Made by a program: the position numbers and the translations under genes. Below, piece by piece: positions 19,169-27,881 of a stretch of 64,000 nucleotides of DNA (its first letter is position 1; every line of letters begins with the position of its first letter). Origin of the DNA: Lentibacillus jeotgali. GTDB lineage: Bacteria > Bacillota > Bacilli > Bacillales > Amphibacillaceae. The notes beneath the pieces were generated by a model. It was not told the DNA's origin and ran no database searches. It was given only the letters and a program-made list of their open reading frames with translations. The stretch is taken from positions 609,305-673,304 of the forward strand of contig NZ_AGAV01000005.1 of assembly GCF_000224785.1 (NCBI RefSeq). Direction: 5' to 3'.

Positions 19169-19206
19169 CTTAAATGACCACCTGAGAAAACGGGTGGTCA
19201 TTTAAG
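19169..19206 (+). terminator. Hairpin ending the cluster 1 operon
   Basis: A 14-bp perfect stem, CTTAAATGACCACC with GGTGGTCATTTAAG, around a 10-base loop, 104 bp past the M20 stop. The U-tract is weak, but the stem is long. Confidence 0.65.
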
Positions 19207-19352
19207 AATATTAACAGAATTCCTGTGTGTTGAGTGTCCAACATAGAAACCAATAAAAAGTCGGTATATACATCTTTGTAGCTAACAACGTAAATAGAAC
19301 TTGCTAGTATAACGTGAATCAAGATTGTTTAATAAGAAACTTTATCGTATTT

Positions 19353-20202
19353 GAAAATGGTGGCTTTAATGGCAGTGAAGCTATGATGGGGAAAAAGAGA
19401 TATCCATGAGAAGGAAAAACTTCAGGATTTTAATGGGTGGCCTTTTTCTAAAGTGTTAGAAGATGTTGATTTAAGTGTGGAAAGTTATGCAAGTGCTAAA
19501 AGGAATCCAGGTGACATTGAAATGTTTATTGAAGTACATATTGAACAAGGGAAACGTCTTGAGAAAAAACGTCTTCCTTGTGGGATTGTAACTGGCATTG
19601 CTGGACTATGCTGGCTGGAAATAACATTTGAGGGTGAGGCTGGTCACGCTGGAAATACGCAAAAGGAAGACCGTCAGGATGCATTGGTGGCAGCCAGTGA
19701 ATTCATTGTAGAAGCTAACAAGCTTCCTACCACAATCAGTGAATCAGCTGTAGCAACTATAGGGAGACAATTAGTTGAGCCAAATGGTGTTAATGTCATA
19801 CCGGGACAAGTAACGCTTTACGTAGATATAAGGGATATTGATTCACAAACACGTGATCAATTAGTTGATGAAACGATTCATATAACTAGACGAATTGCAG
19901 AAGAGCATCAGGTGAACTGGCAATATCATGAAAAATCAAGAGTTACACCTGTCCCTGTAGATGAATCTATACAGGAAAAACTGAAAAAGTCCTTCCAGGC
20001 TAACAATATTGAACCGTTCTCGCTTCCAAGTGGGGCAGCACACGATGCGATGATTATTGGTACAGAACTGCCGATTGCCATGTTGTTTGTCCAAAGCAAA
20101 GACGGGGTTAGCCATAACCCTTCTGAATGGTCCGCATTAAATGATGGTTTGCAAACGGTCCACGTGCTGAAAACATTTATTGAAGATTTATACACTTTTT
20201 GA
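19353..20202 (+). pseudogene. Second M20-family hydrolase, 5'-truncated and frameshifted
   Basis: Homology starts abruptly near 19353 with ENGGFNGSEAMMGK, equivalent to the 'EEGGRF...GS.A..G' core of carbamoylases, so the first ~110 codons are missing. The reading then shifts frame near 19400. The long frame 19453-20202 carries FIEVHIEQGKRLE, GEAGHAGNTQKEDRQDA, PSGAAHDAMII and GVSHNPSEWS. The gene ends where a transposase remnant begins: the last residues DLYTF are read into IS4-type sequence at about 20196. It was therefore damaged at both ends, probably by the IS insertion. It is related to, but clearly distinct from, the intact M20 gene at 17875. Confidence 0.75.
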
Positions 20203-20792
20203 TGACGACGTTCAACAGGAACTGGGACTGGATTCAATTAGTGTTTCCCAATTGTCACGAAAACACCGTACTGTGGACTCCAACTTGTTGGCAGCCATCT
20301 TTTATCTATTAGTTGATTCAGATACGTCATTCTCAACCAGGTCGAACAGTTATGCCCGTGAAAATCATTGATTCGAGTACAATGCCATTAAACCTGACGA
20401 ATCACCCATGGGCTACCTCTCGTAAAACGAAAGGCGACGTCAAACTGCACTTGCGCGGTTGGTATTCATGGAAAATGGTTCTTCTTATCCGGAATACGCA
20501 ACAAGATCATGTCGGCCAACGAATACGATCGTAACCAATTAGAAGTCTTGGTGGATGACAAGGAACAACCTACGTATTTGATCGTGGTTACATAGATTTT
20601 AAGCGTTTTGACCGCATGACGGACGACGGTTATTTCTTCGTCTCCCGGTGGTCCAACAAAGCGCATGGATAATTTGTGTCGCTTAATTGAAGTCGATGAT
20701 ACAAAAGGGCAATCGACTGCGTCTCATCACAAACCGGTTTGACCTAAAAGCCAGCGAGATCAGTGACATGTATCGTTCACGCTGGACGATTG
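20196..20792 (+). pseudogene. IS4-family transposase remnant, 5' part (host of the group II intron)
   Basis: In shifting frames one reads FDDDVQQELGLDSISVSQLS, then PGRTVMPVKIIDSSTMPLNL, NQLEVLVDDKEQPTY, RFDRMTDDGYFF and finally DMYRSRWTI at 20765-20791. These are consecutive parts of an IS4-family (IS231-like) DDE transposase, with the N-terminus missing and several frameshifts. Homology stops inside the codon after WTI and resumes 5.4 kb later at 26157 as LFFKWLKQHVKIKHFYGH. The gap is the group II intron. Confidence 0.8.
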
Positions 20793-21936
20793 GCGTGTCC
20801 AGAAGGACACAACATCTAGTCGGTGAAAGTCCGACCGGGAGAAAAGACTTCACTCCTGTAGCCTGAGAGGCACCGCGGAACGAAAGTGAACCGGTGAAGC
20901 CCTCCGACAAACATTCTAAAGGAATGCGGCAAAACTTCAGGTCGTAACACACAGTGAACGCAGATGTAGCCTCGTTACACGCAAATCCGGTGGCTGAGAC
21001 GGTCGATAACGTGCGAAAGCAGCAGGAACTGACTGAAAAGAGTCTGAAACAGTAGTTCCCACCGGCGGGGTATCAGCGGCGACATGAAGGGAAAGATGAT
21101 GTGGAAACTGGAGAAGCCCTCGACACCCGGTGAAGAAATCTCATCGAGGAGGCTGTCCTTATAACCGTGAATGGGAAATGGGACTGGCAGGTGTCAGGGT
21201 GGCGGAACGGATTGTAGTACTGAAGATACGCGTGCAGCAAAATACGCGAGGAGGAAAGAGTCCGAACCTGTAAACAATTCGTGTGACCAAAGGAGGTAAG
21301 GGTGCCATGACAAAAACACCCATCAACTTACAGGAACTAAGGCAGCGAATTTATCAAAAGGCGAAGACTGAACCTACGCATCGGTTTTGGGGTTTGTTTA
21401 CCCACATAACCAAACGAACTACCCTTCATGAAGCTTACTTACAAGCAAAGAAAAACGGCGGTGCCCCAGGCATTGACGGACAGAGCTTTGATGATGTGGA
21501 GCATGAAGGTGTTCAAACGTTTTTGGAAAACATTCAGAAAGAACTCCAAGAAGGAAACTACCAACCGTAGGCGAATCGAAAAGTAGACATCCCGAAGGCA
21601 AACGGGAAGATGCGAACACTGCAAATTCCAACTATTCGAGACCGTGTAGTACAGGGGGCGTTGAAACTCATCATGGAAGCCATCTTTGAGGCAGATTTCT
21701 GCCCGAACTCGTACGGCTTCCGTCCAAGGCGCTCACCGCATCAAGCACTGGCAGAAGTACGACGAAGTTTACTGCGTCGTATGACAACAGTCATTGATGT
21801 TGACCTATCTCGGTATTTTGATACGATAAGGCATCATATATTGTTGGGGAAAATTGCGGTACGCATTCAAGACCCACAGGTCATGCATCTGATAAAACAG
21901 GTGATAAAAGCAGCAGGAAAAATCGGTGTACCGCAA

Positions 21937-22049
21937 GGGGGTTTATGCAAAGCTTCGCATAAACCCCCTTATGCAAAGAAAGTTATTATGCAAAGTAATT
22001 GCTATAAATCCTTGTAAGTCAATATTCATATTCGATTTTCTTCGCATAA
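21937..22049. repeat. RIT element 1 left end: palindrome and recombinase-site repeats
   Basis: In order: GGGGG (21937-21941); a 22-bp palindrome made of TTTATGCAAAG (21942-21952) and CTTCGCATAAA (21953-21963); CCCCC (21964-21968); direct repeats TTATGCAAAG at 21969-21978 and 21986-21995, 17 bp apart; and an inverted CTTCGCATAA at 22040-22049. The span from first repeat to inverted copy is 81 bp. Confidence 0.9.
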
Positions 22050-22107
22050 TATCTGAAAATGATTATCAGAGCTTTATGCTCAAATATTATTTTTGGAGGA
22101 ATGCTTC

Positions 22108-23265
22108 ATGCAGTTCTACCGTAGAAGGTGGAAAATGCTCCTTCAATTCGCTCAGGATCGAGGTGAAACCTATTATACAGAACGATTGGGTATCGATTTT
22201 ATTGAAAAGCATTTTCAAATTCTTGAAAAAGATTTCGAACGCACGTTATCGCAGCCAGAAACACAAGAACTGCGTGTTATCCGGATGATTGGTAACTTTC
22301 AGTTACACCGTACCATTTTATGCCGATATTATAAGCACAAGGAAATTTTGATGGATGCCTATTACATTGAATTAAGCCATCGGTTTAAGCAATATTGCGA
22401 GAATCAAAATTATTCTAAGGTGACTATCGACCATTATGTCAAACAGTCAGAACGGTTTATGGATTATCTTGTCTCTCAATCTGTAACGGAGTGTAAGGAT
22501 ATCAACCTCACTCTGATTAACAACTATATCAAAACATTAGCTGGTTATACCTATAAAACGGTGGAACAAGTAATTTGTTCGATACGTGCTTTTTTCCGTT
22601 TTCTTTTGGAGGTCGGTGAAACAGATAAAGATTTTGCTTCAAAAACACCAATGATTCAAGCGAGAAAACAAACCCGTATCCCATCTGTATGGACAAAGGA
22701 TGAATTAAAAAAATTGATCGCTGCCATTGATAAAGGAAGCCCGAAAGGCAAACGTGATTATGCCATTATTTTGATGGCAGGTGTTCTAGGTTTGCGTTGT
22801 ACAGATATTAAAAATTTGAAAATGGAGCACTTCCGATGGGAAGAAAAGCAGTTAGTCTTCACACAATCCAAGACAAGAGAAACCATATCTCTTCCCCTGA
22901 CACCGGAGGTGGGCTGGGCCGTGATCGATTATCTCAAATACGGACGACCAAGCATAGAAAGTCCCTACCTATTCGTCAAACATATGGCGCCATTTGATCC
23001 ATTTTCAGAAGCCGATCATTTACACCAGCTGATTAGTAGGTACATGGAACAAGCTCGTATCCCAAAGTCGAAAAAGCGAAGAGGTATGCATTCTCTGAGG
23101 CACACAATGGCCAGTATGCTTCTGGAAAAAGAAACGCCGCTTTCCACCATTTCAGATATCCTTGGACATGTTGATACGAACTCAACGGCTGTCTATCTGA
23201 AGACGGACATCGAAAAGCTGAAAGAATGTGCGCTTGATTTTGATGAGGTGTCCAGCTATGAGTGA
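22108..23265 (+). CDS. RIT element 1 tyrosine recombinase A
   Basis: 385 residues from ATG 22108, eight bases after GGAGG; a TTG at 22093 lies in the ribosome site itself. An N-terminal extension (~1-85) is followed by a SAM-like core-binding domain (~95-180, IELSHRFKQYCENQNYSKVTI). The catalytic domain has Arg in GVLGLRCTDIKNL, His-x-x-Arg in MHSLRHTMASM, His in ILGHVDTNS and the nucleophile Tyr in TAVYLKTD. It is the longest and first of the trio, and its stop overlaps the next start (ATGAGTGA). It acts with the other two on the TTATGCAAAG repeats, by inference. Confidence 0.9.
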   Translation: MQFYRRRWKMLLQFAQDRGETYYTERLGIDFIEKHFQILEKDFERTLSQPETQELRVIRMIGNFQLHRTILCRYYKHKEILMDAYYIELSHRFKQYCENQNYSKVTIDHYVKQSERFMDYLVSQSVTECKDINLTLINNYIKTLAGYTYKTVEQVICSIRAFFRFLLEVGETDKDFASKTPMIQARKQTRIPSVWTKDELKKLIAAIDKGSPKGKRDYAIILMAGVLGLRCTDIKNLKMEHFRWEEKQLVFTQSKTRETISLPLTPEVGWAVIDYLKYGRPSIESPYLFVKHMAPFDPFSEADHLHQLISRYMEQARIPKSKKRRGMHSLRHTMASMLLEKETPLSTISDILGHVDTNSTAVYLKTDIEKLKECALDFDEVSSYE

Positions 23266-24244
23266 TATCGAATACAAAGGTCCTTTTAAAGAATATCTTC
23301 AAAATCACGTGGAATTGAAACGAGCAGTTGGATATAAATATGACACAGATACTCGTCATCTTAAACGTTTCGACCGATTTACATTGGAAAAATACCCTGA
23401 TGCAATCGATTTAACAAAGGAAATCGTATTGGATTGGTGCAGCAAAAAAACGTATGAGACTCAGGCTAACCAAGCCTCACGTGCATCATTCATGCGCCAG
23501 TTTGCAAAGTATATGGATTCTGTTGGAGCGAATGCTTATATCCTTCCTAAAGGATATTTTCCGAAGGGGCAACAATATACTCCGTATATTTATACAACGG
23601 ATGAACTCACTAAGTTCTTTACTGAAACTGAGAAATGCAAGTACTGTTACGAATGTCCATATCGACATCTCATTATGCCTGTATTTTTTCGGATGATTTA
23701 CATGTGTGGACTGAGATTATCGAAAGCACGACTTTTAAAAGTAGCTGACGTTGATCTTGAAAACGGCATTCTCATCGTCCATCAATCCAAGAAAGATAAC
23801 AGCAGAATGATACCTATGTCGAGGTCTCTAACTGAACGCTGTCGGCTTTATTCAGATAGGGTACACCGTTTTTCAAAAGTCGAAGACTATTACTTCCCTG
23901 CTTTTGGTGGAAAACCGATGACTATAGGGAATGTATATAAGAACTTCCGCAAATTTCTGTGGGGTGCCAATATTTCGCATGGCGGTAGAGGGAAAGGTTC
24001 TCGTATTTATGATTTTCGTCACACTTATGCCGTTCATTGCCTGAAAAAATGGACGGAACAGGAAAAAGATTTAACAGCTTACCTTCCGGTACTGAAAACA
24101 TATATGGGGCACGATACGTTTGAAGAAACCGCCTATTACTTGCGCATGACTGCCGACGTGTTTCCGAATATTACTTTAAAATTGGAAACACAATTTCCGA
24201 AGATGATTCCGGGACTGGGAGGCGATGCGGTTGAAACCGACTGA
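23258..24244 (+). CDS. RIT element 1 tyrosine recombinase B
   Basis: 328 residues from ATG 23258, overlapping recombinase A by 8 bp, with GAGGTG upstream. The catalytic signatures are Arg in MCGLRLSKARLLK, His-x-x-Arg in YDFRHTYAVHCLK, His in MGHDTFEETA and Tyr in AYYLRMTAD. A small Cys cluster, CKYCYECPYRH (residues ~126-136), precedes the catalytic domain and looks like a metal or redox site; I do not know its role. It is the middle gene of the trio. Confidence 0.9.
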   Translation: MSDIEYKGPFKEYLQNHVELKRAVGYKYDTDTRHLKRFDRFTLEKYPDAIDLTKEIVLDWCSKKTYETQANQASRASFMRQFAKYMDSVGANAYILPKGYFPKGQQYTPYIYTTDELTKFFTETEKCKYCYECPYRHLIMPVFFRMIYMCGLRLSKARLLKVADVDLENGILIVHQSKKDNSRMIPMSRSLTERCRLYSDRVHRFSKVEDYYFPAFGGKPMTIGNVYKNFRKFLWGANISHGGRGKGSRIYDFRHTYAVHCLKKWTEQEKDLTAYLPVLKTYMGHDTFEETAYYLRMTADVFPNITLKLETQFPKMIPGLGGDAVETD

Positions 24245-25244
24245 TTTTGCCAAACATCTTACTGACTTTCTTTCGAGTTACTTGCCGTCCCAGAAAAATG
24301 TGAGTAAAAACACCATTCATTCCTATCGGGATACATTTAAACTCTTAATTAAGTATTGCCAAGAAATGAAAAATATACCAGCAGAACGAATAACGATAAG
24401 CGTTCTTTCGAGTGACTTACTGGTAGAATTCCTAGAATGGTTGGAGGAGGATCGAAAATGCGGCATCTCGACCCGAAACCAAAGACTTTCCGCAATTCAC
24501 TCCTTTTTCCGGTACGCGCAGGCTGAAGAGCCCGCTGGGCTATTTCACTTCCAAAAAGTCATCACCATTCCCACTAAAAAGGCAAAGAAAACAATGGTGG
24601 AGCACCTGACACCTGAGGCAATGAAACTTCTTTTGGAACAACCAAATAAAAATTGCCTAAAAGGTCGGCGTAACCTAACACTCATGAGTGTGTTGTATGA
24701 TACAGGAGCCAGGGGACAGGAACTTATTGATATTACTGTCAGGGATGTCATTCTGGAGGAACCAGCCGTCATTGTATTAAACGGAAAAGGAAATAAGATA
24801 AGACGTGTACCTCTTATGAAAAATACGGTATCATTATTGGAGCACTATATTGTTGAACATCAGCTCGATAAACCATGGAAAAATGAGTATCCTTTATTCT
24901 CTAACAACCAACATAACAAGCTTACCAAGGAAGAAATAGCTTATATCATTTCAAAATATGTGGCAGAGGCACAAAAGACTTCTACGATTATACCTACAAA
25001 AGTAAAACCACATATGTTTCGCCACTCGAAAGCTATGCATTTACTGCAAGCTGGCGTCAACTTAATATACATTCGTGATTTCCTTGGCCATGTGGATTTA
25101 AAAACAACTGAAATTTATGCTAGAACGGATACTGAGACGAAAAGAAAGGCCATTGAAAATGTTTACCCAGATTTGATTAATAGCGATCTTCCGGATTGGA
25201 ATAGGGACCAAGCGCTTCTTTCTTGGCTTTCCGAATTAAAGTAA
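24225..25244 (+). CDS. RIT element 1 tyrosine recombinase C
   Basis: 339 residues from ATG 24225, preceded by GGGAGG and overlapping recombinase B by 20 bp. N-terminal core-binding domain with SKNTIHSYRDTFKLLIKYC; catalytic residues Arg in YDTGARGQELIDI, His-x-x-Arg in PHMFRHSKAMHLL, His in FLGHVDLKTTE and Tyr in IYARTD. It ends with a ~35-residue tail (PDWNRDQALLSWLSELK), which helps to recognise a frameshift in its counterpart in RIT element 2. Confidence 0.9.
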   Translation: MRLKPTDFAKHLTDFLSSYLPSQKNVSKNTIHSYRDTFKLLIKYCQEMKNIPAERITISVLSSDLLVEFLEWLEEDRKCGISTRNQRLSAIHSFFRYAQAEEPAGLFHFQKVITIPTKKAKKTMVEHLTPEAMKLLLEQPNKNCLKGRRNLTLMSVLYDTGARGQELIDITVRDVILEEPAVIVLNGKGNKIRRVPLMKNTVSLLEHYIVEHQLDKPWKNEYPLFSNNQHNKLTKEEIAYIISKYVAEAQKTSTIIPTKVKPHMFRHSKAMHLLQAGVNLIYIRDFLGHVDLKTTEIYARTDTETKRKAIENVYPDLINSDLPDWNRDQALLSWLSELK

Positions 25245-25252
25245 AGCAGATA

Positions 25253-25338
25253 TTATGCAAAGTAAATGGAAGAATAGTCCTTTATCCATAGGCATTTTGA
25301 AGTTTACTTTGCATAACGGAATACTTTGCATAAGGGGG
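25253..25338. repeat. RIT element 1 right end repeats
   Basis: Inverted relative to the left end: inner TTATGCAAAG (25253-25262), then CTTTGCATAA at 25307-25316 and 25324-25333, again 17 bp apart, then GGGGG (25334-25338). The span from inner copy to terminal repeat is 81 bp, as on the left. The 22-bp palindrome found at the left end is absent here. Confidence 0.9.
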
Positions 25339-26064
25339 ACCATTTTCTCCACTAGCTGCAAATATCTATCTGAATGAGGTCGACTGGGCATTTGATGCAA
25401 TCCGGCTTAAAACATCGGAAGGCAACTATGAGGCGGTAAACTATCATCGGTTTGCCGATGATATAGTGATTACCGTGAGCGGCCACTCCAGCAAACGGGG
25501 ATGGGCAGATTTAGCCCTTCAGCGGCTCTGGGAAAATCTCGAACCTTTGGGAGTGGAACTTAACTTGGAGAAAACTCGGATGGTTAATGTCCTCAAAGGC
25601 GAATCATTTGCCTTTCTAGGTTTTGACCTAAGACGAGTTCCAAACCGAAAAAGAACAGGGCATTTCATCATGATGACACCAAGAAAGAAAGCGCGTACGA
25701 TGCTGAAAGCAAAAATTCGAGAAGTCATCCAAAACGGAGGCGCAAAACCGGCGGAGGATATCGTCAAGCAAATCAACCGAATTCTTACCGGTTGGGTCAA
25801 CTACTTCCGTGTTGGAAACTCGAGTCGTGCATTCAGTGAAATACGTGACTACACAGAGATGAAAATTAGAACCTTGCTTACAAGAAGAAAACGAAGGAAA
25901 AAGCGTAGCATCGGATGGCAGAGATGGAGTAATGGGTACCTCTATGGCATACTGGGGCTATATTGGGACTGGAAAGTCCGCCCGCTTGGAAATGTTGAAA
26001 GATACCAATGAAAGTGTCTACTATTCGATAGGTCTCATAACCCTTTTGATGAAGATTACGGGGT

Positions 26065-26097
26065 GAGCTGCTTGAGGGAAAACCTCACGAGCAGTTC
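26065..26097 (+). ncRNA. Group II intron domain V
   Basis: A 33-nt hairpin starting GAGCTGC with a GAAAA-type loop (GAGGGAAAACCTC) and closing with GAGCAGTTC. It has the catalytic AGC triad near its 5' side. It lies 54 bp after the maturase stop and 59 bp before the intron's 3' end, which is the expected place. Confidence 0.85.
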
Positions 26098-26156
26098 TTA
26101 TGGGGAGGAGCTGGAGACGGATCACAATAAGACACCGCGCCAGTTCTTTACCCGAC

Positions 26157-26389
26157 AATTATTTTTCAAATGGTTGAAACAGCACGTTAAAATCAAACAT
26201 TTTTATGGCCATAGTGAAACAGCTGTGATGAACCAGATCTTTTTAGCGCTGATCGTTTATTGCCTGCATGTGCTCATGCAACTGGAAACAGAATCCAGGA
26301 ACACCATATTGCAGATTAGCCGTTTATTAAAAGCGAAACTGTGGAAGAACTGCCGTCACTGGCTTCGTCGCATTAGCGGCATACCATAA
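26157..26389 (+). pseudogene. IS4-family transposase remnant, 3' part
   Basis: The frame resumes after the intron as LFFKWLKQHVKIKHFYGH, then NQIFLALIVYCLHVLMQLE and WLRRISGIP before the stop at 26387-26389. These are the YREK/YxxxK-containing C-terminal portion and the usual end of the IS231-like transposase begun at 20196. The rest of the IS right end probably extends into 26390-26480, but I could not fix its terminal repeat. Confidence 0.8.
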
Positions 26390-26622
26390 TTAGAGTTGTT
26401 GTCGCTGTCTCTCCTGGAATAAATGTATAATTTTACCAAATGGACAGCGCCACTTTTTCATTAAGGTTTGTCTTTTTGGCGGAAAATAGAGTTAAATTAA
26501 TTACTGAATATTCAACCTATATTAATGCAACGCTAGTGAGATGATGAGGAAAAAGTAAAATTTTGTGGTACATTTTGATGGCTGTAATCATTTCAGTCTG
26601 CGAAAGTTGCGTTATTAAAAAA

Positions 26623-26651
26623 CCCCCATTTTATTTTAAAACAAATGGGGG
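26623..26651 (-). terminator. Terminator of the CitE-like gene
   Basis: On the minus strand CCCCCATTTG pairs with AAATGGGGG and is followed by TTTTTTAATA. It begins 17 bp after the CitE-like gene's stop. This is a strong intrinsic terminator. Confidence 0.85.
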
Positions 26652-26667
26652 ATAAGATTTATATTTA

Positions 26668-27489
26668 CTATCCGTGGTTTTCTAAATATCTTTTGGCCAA
26701 TAAATAGACTGGTAAATCAATTAACTTTCCATTCAGTGCGATAGCACCTTTGTTATTAGCGTTCTCGTAAGTGGAAACGATACTTTTATACCACTCAATC
26801 TCTTCTTTAGTTGGAGTATAAATTTCCTTTACCCAAGCAGTTTGTTTAGGATGAATTACTAATTTACCGAAAAACCCTATTTGTTTCCCGAAAAAGGCAT
26901 CCTTTTTAAATGATTCTTTTTCATCGACTCTAGGGAAAACGGCATCAATCGGTGGTTCACCATTTGCAGCTCTTGAGAGTAATACTATTTGGGACATAGC
27001 ATATCTTCGCTCTATTCCAGAGAGGGTCCATTCTGCTGCAATATCATATGCAAAATCAACAGATCCAAACGCTACTTTTTTAACCAATTGATGTGACTCA
27101 ATAAGTTCTTTTGTTTTTAATACTCCAGATGCTGATTCAATTAACGGTATAACCTCCTTCACAGATAACTTCTTTGCAACAGCTTGAATAGTTTCAACTT
27201 TTTCACATTTAGGAAGCATTATTCCATTTATACTAGACATTTGTTTGATTATGGATAAGTCATCCTCGTGCCAAGGTGTGTTTTCGGGATTAACTCGAAT
27301 CCACAACTTTTTGTCAGAAAGTAATATAGGATATTCTTTTTCTATTTCTAGAATAATATCTCTTGCTTTTGTTTTTTGTTCCGGGTTTACACCATCTTCC
27401 AAATCAATAATCACTGCTCCTGCATTACTTTCTAACGCCTTTATGATTTTTTTATTATTGTCACCAGGGACAAAAAGATAAGTACTCAA
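26668..27489 (-). CDS. CitE/HpcH-family CoA-ester lyase (citramalyl- or malyl-CoA lyase-like)
   Basis: 273 residues; the start is TTG at 27489, nine bases after AAGGAGG. A TIM-barrel of the HpcH/HpaI-CitE superfamily: STYLFVPGDN at the N-terminus (CoA-binding), IIDLEDGVNP (metal Asp/Glu loop), LWIRVNPENT (Arg), IMLPKCEKVET, PLIESASGV (Glu), AFGSVDFAYDI (metal Asp) and KLVIHPKQTAWV. Such stand-alone CitE proteins cleave 3-hydroxyacyl-CoAs such as citramalyl-CoA (to pyruvate and acetyl-CoA) or methylmalyl-CoA. It diverges from the PrpR-like regulator and lies next to a CoA-transferase, acyl-CoA dehydrogenase and MaoC hydratase, so it probably performs the final cleavage of cluster 2. Which acyl-CoA it cuts is not decided by sequence. 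Confidence 0.85.
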   Translation of the reverse strand: MSTYLFVPGDNNKKIIKALESNAGAVIIDLEDGVNPEQKTKARDIILEIEKEYPILLSDKKLWIRVNPENTPWHEDDLSIIKQMSSINGIMLPKCEKVETIQAVAKKLSVKEVIPLIESASGVLKTKELIESHQLVKKVAFGSVDFAYDIAAEWTLSGIERRYAMSQIVLLSRAANGEPPIDAVFPRVDEKESFKKDAFFGKQIGFFGKLVIHPKQTAWVKEIYTPTKEEIEWYKSIVSTYENANNKGAIALNGKLIDLPVYLLAKRYLENHG

Positions 27490-27881
27490 ATTATAAAACC
27501 TCCTTATTATTTTTTGAGTATTTGATATAAATAATAATCATTCACTTTATTCACAGCTAATGTCTCAATTCAAGATTGGATATTTATATTTTCATTTTCA
27601 TCTATTAAGTACGACTTGTATATTTGTAAATTGAAACCAAGACATTTCATTGGTAATTGGAGCCTTCACCTGAGTAGTGTGTCTATGTCTATTTTTACAA
27701 ATTTTAGCCTTAATTTCAATATTTTAAATTGTTTAATAAAATTAATATTGCGCAAAATTTGTTATTTTATTAAACTAATTTATAATAACATATTAGATTC
27801 TTAAACATCTTAAGGGGGTGAAACTCTAAAAGGTAAGACTTGCGCATAGAAAAATAATTATATATAAGGGGGAATTTGTAT
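27490..27881. promoter_or_regulatory. Divergent promoter region of citE-like gene and PrpR-like regulator
   Basis: About 390 bp of very A+T-rich DNA between two divergent genes. At 27631-27650, TTGAAACCAAGACATTTCAT is an imperfect inverted repeat with the GAAAC half-site also seen before the two sigma-54 promoters (29844 and 35953). I see no -24/-12 element in either direction, so the regulator may control this pair by binding here while sigma-A transcribes it. That is inference. Confidence 0.4.

Larger units (their letters stand above)
21942..25333 (+). mobile_element. Recombinase-in-Trio (RIT) element 1
   Basis: A ~3.4-kb element made of three overlapping tyrosine-recombinase genes in the same direction and nothing else. 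It is inserted in a GGGGG tract of the intron maturase, which now appears at both borders (21937-21941 and 25334-25338). Terminal inverted repeats are clear: the left end CCCCTTATGCAAAG (21965-21978) and the right end CTTTGCATAAGGGG (25324-25337) are exact reverse complements. Three adjacent recombinases define RIT elements. Their transposition mechanism is poorly known. All three genes look intact, so it could still be active. Confidence 0.9.
21307..26011 (+). pseudogene. Group II intron reverse transcriptase/maturase, split by RIT insertion and with an in-frame stop
   Basis: Part 1 starts at ATG 21307 (AAGGAGG upstream) and reads the RT 0-3 region (FWGLFTHITKRTTLHEAY, NGGAPGIDGQSFDDVE). An amber codon at 21568-21570 interrupts NYQP-stop-ANRKVDIPKANGK, but the same frame then continues to GKIGVPQGG at 21941. 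Part 2 resumes at 25339 with PFSPLAANIYL, the FADD catalytic motif (HRFADDIVI) and the maturase X domain (LTGWVNYFRVGNSSRAFSEI), ending at 26011. Removing 21942-25338 rejoins GGG-GGA-CCA exactly in frame. The ancestral protein was ~435 residues without an obvious HNH endonuclease. The function is lost unless the stop is read through and the insert excised. Confidence 0.88.
20793..26156 (+). mobile_element. Group II intron inserted in an IS4-family transposase, itself carrying a RIT element
   Basis: The 5' end reads GCGTGTCC-AGAA-GGACAC (20793 on), like the GUGYG-type start hairpin of group II introns. The 3' end is CCCGAC at 26151-26156, fitting the ...AY rule. Joining 20792 to 26157 restores ATT-GAA-TTA-TTT, giving the transposase residues I-E-L-F. 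The 5' border is uncertain by two bases. A domain V is at 26065-26097 and the maturase gene lies in domain IV position. Removing the RIT insertion leaves ~1.97 kb, a normal length for a compact bacterial group II intron. The maturase is broken, so mobility is lost. Confidence 0.85.

Noticed and set aside
21942..25333. Tn554-type transposon (TnpA/TnpB/TnpC)
   Set aside because: Tn554 has two tyrosine recombinases plus a non-recombinase TnpC and cargo genes. Here all three proteins carry the R...HxxR...H...Y residues and there is no cargo, which fits RIT.
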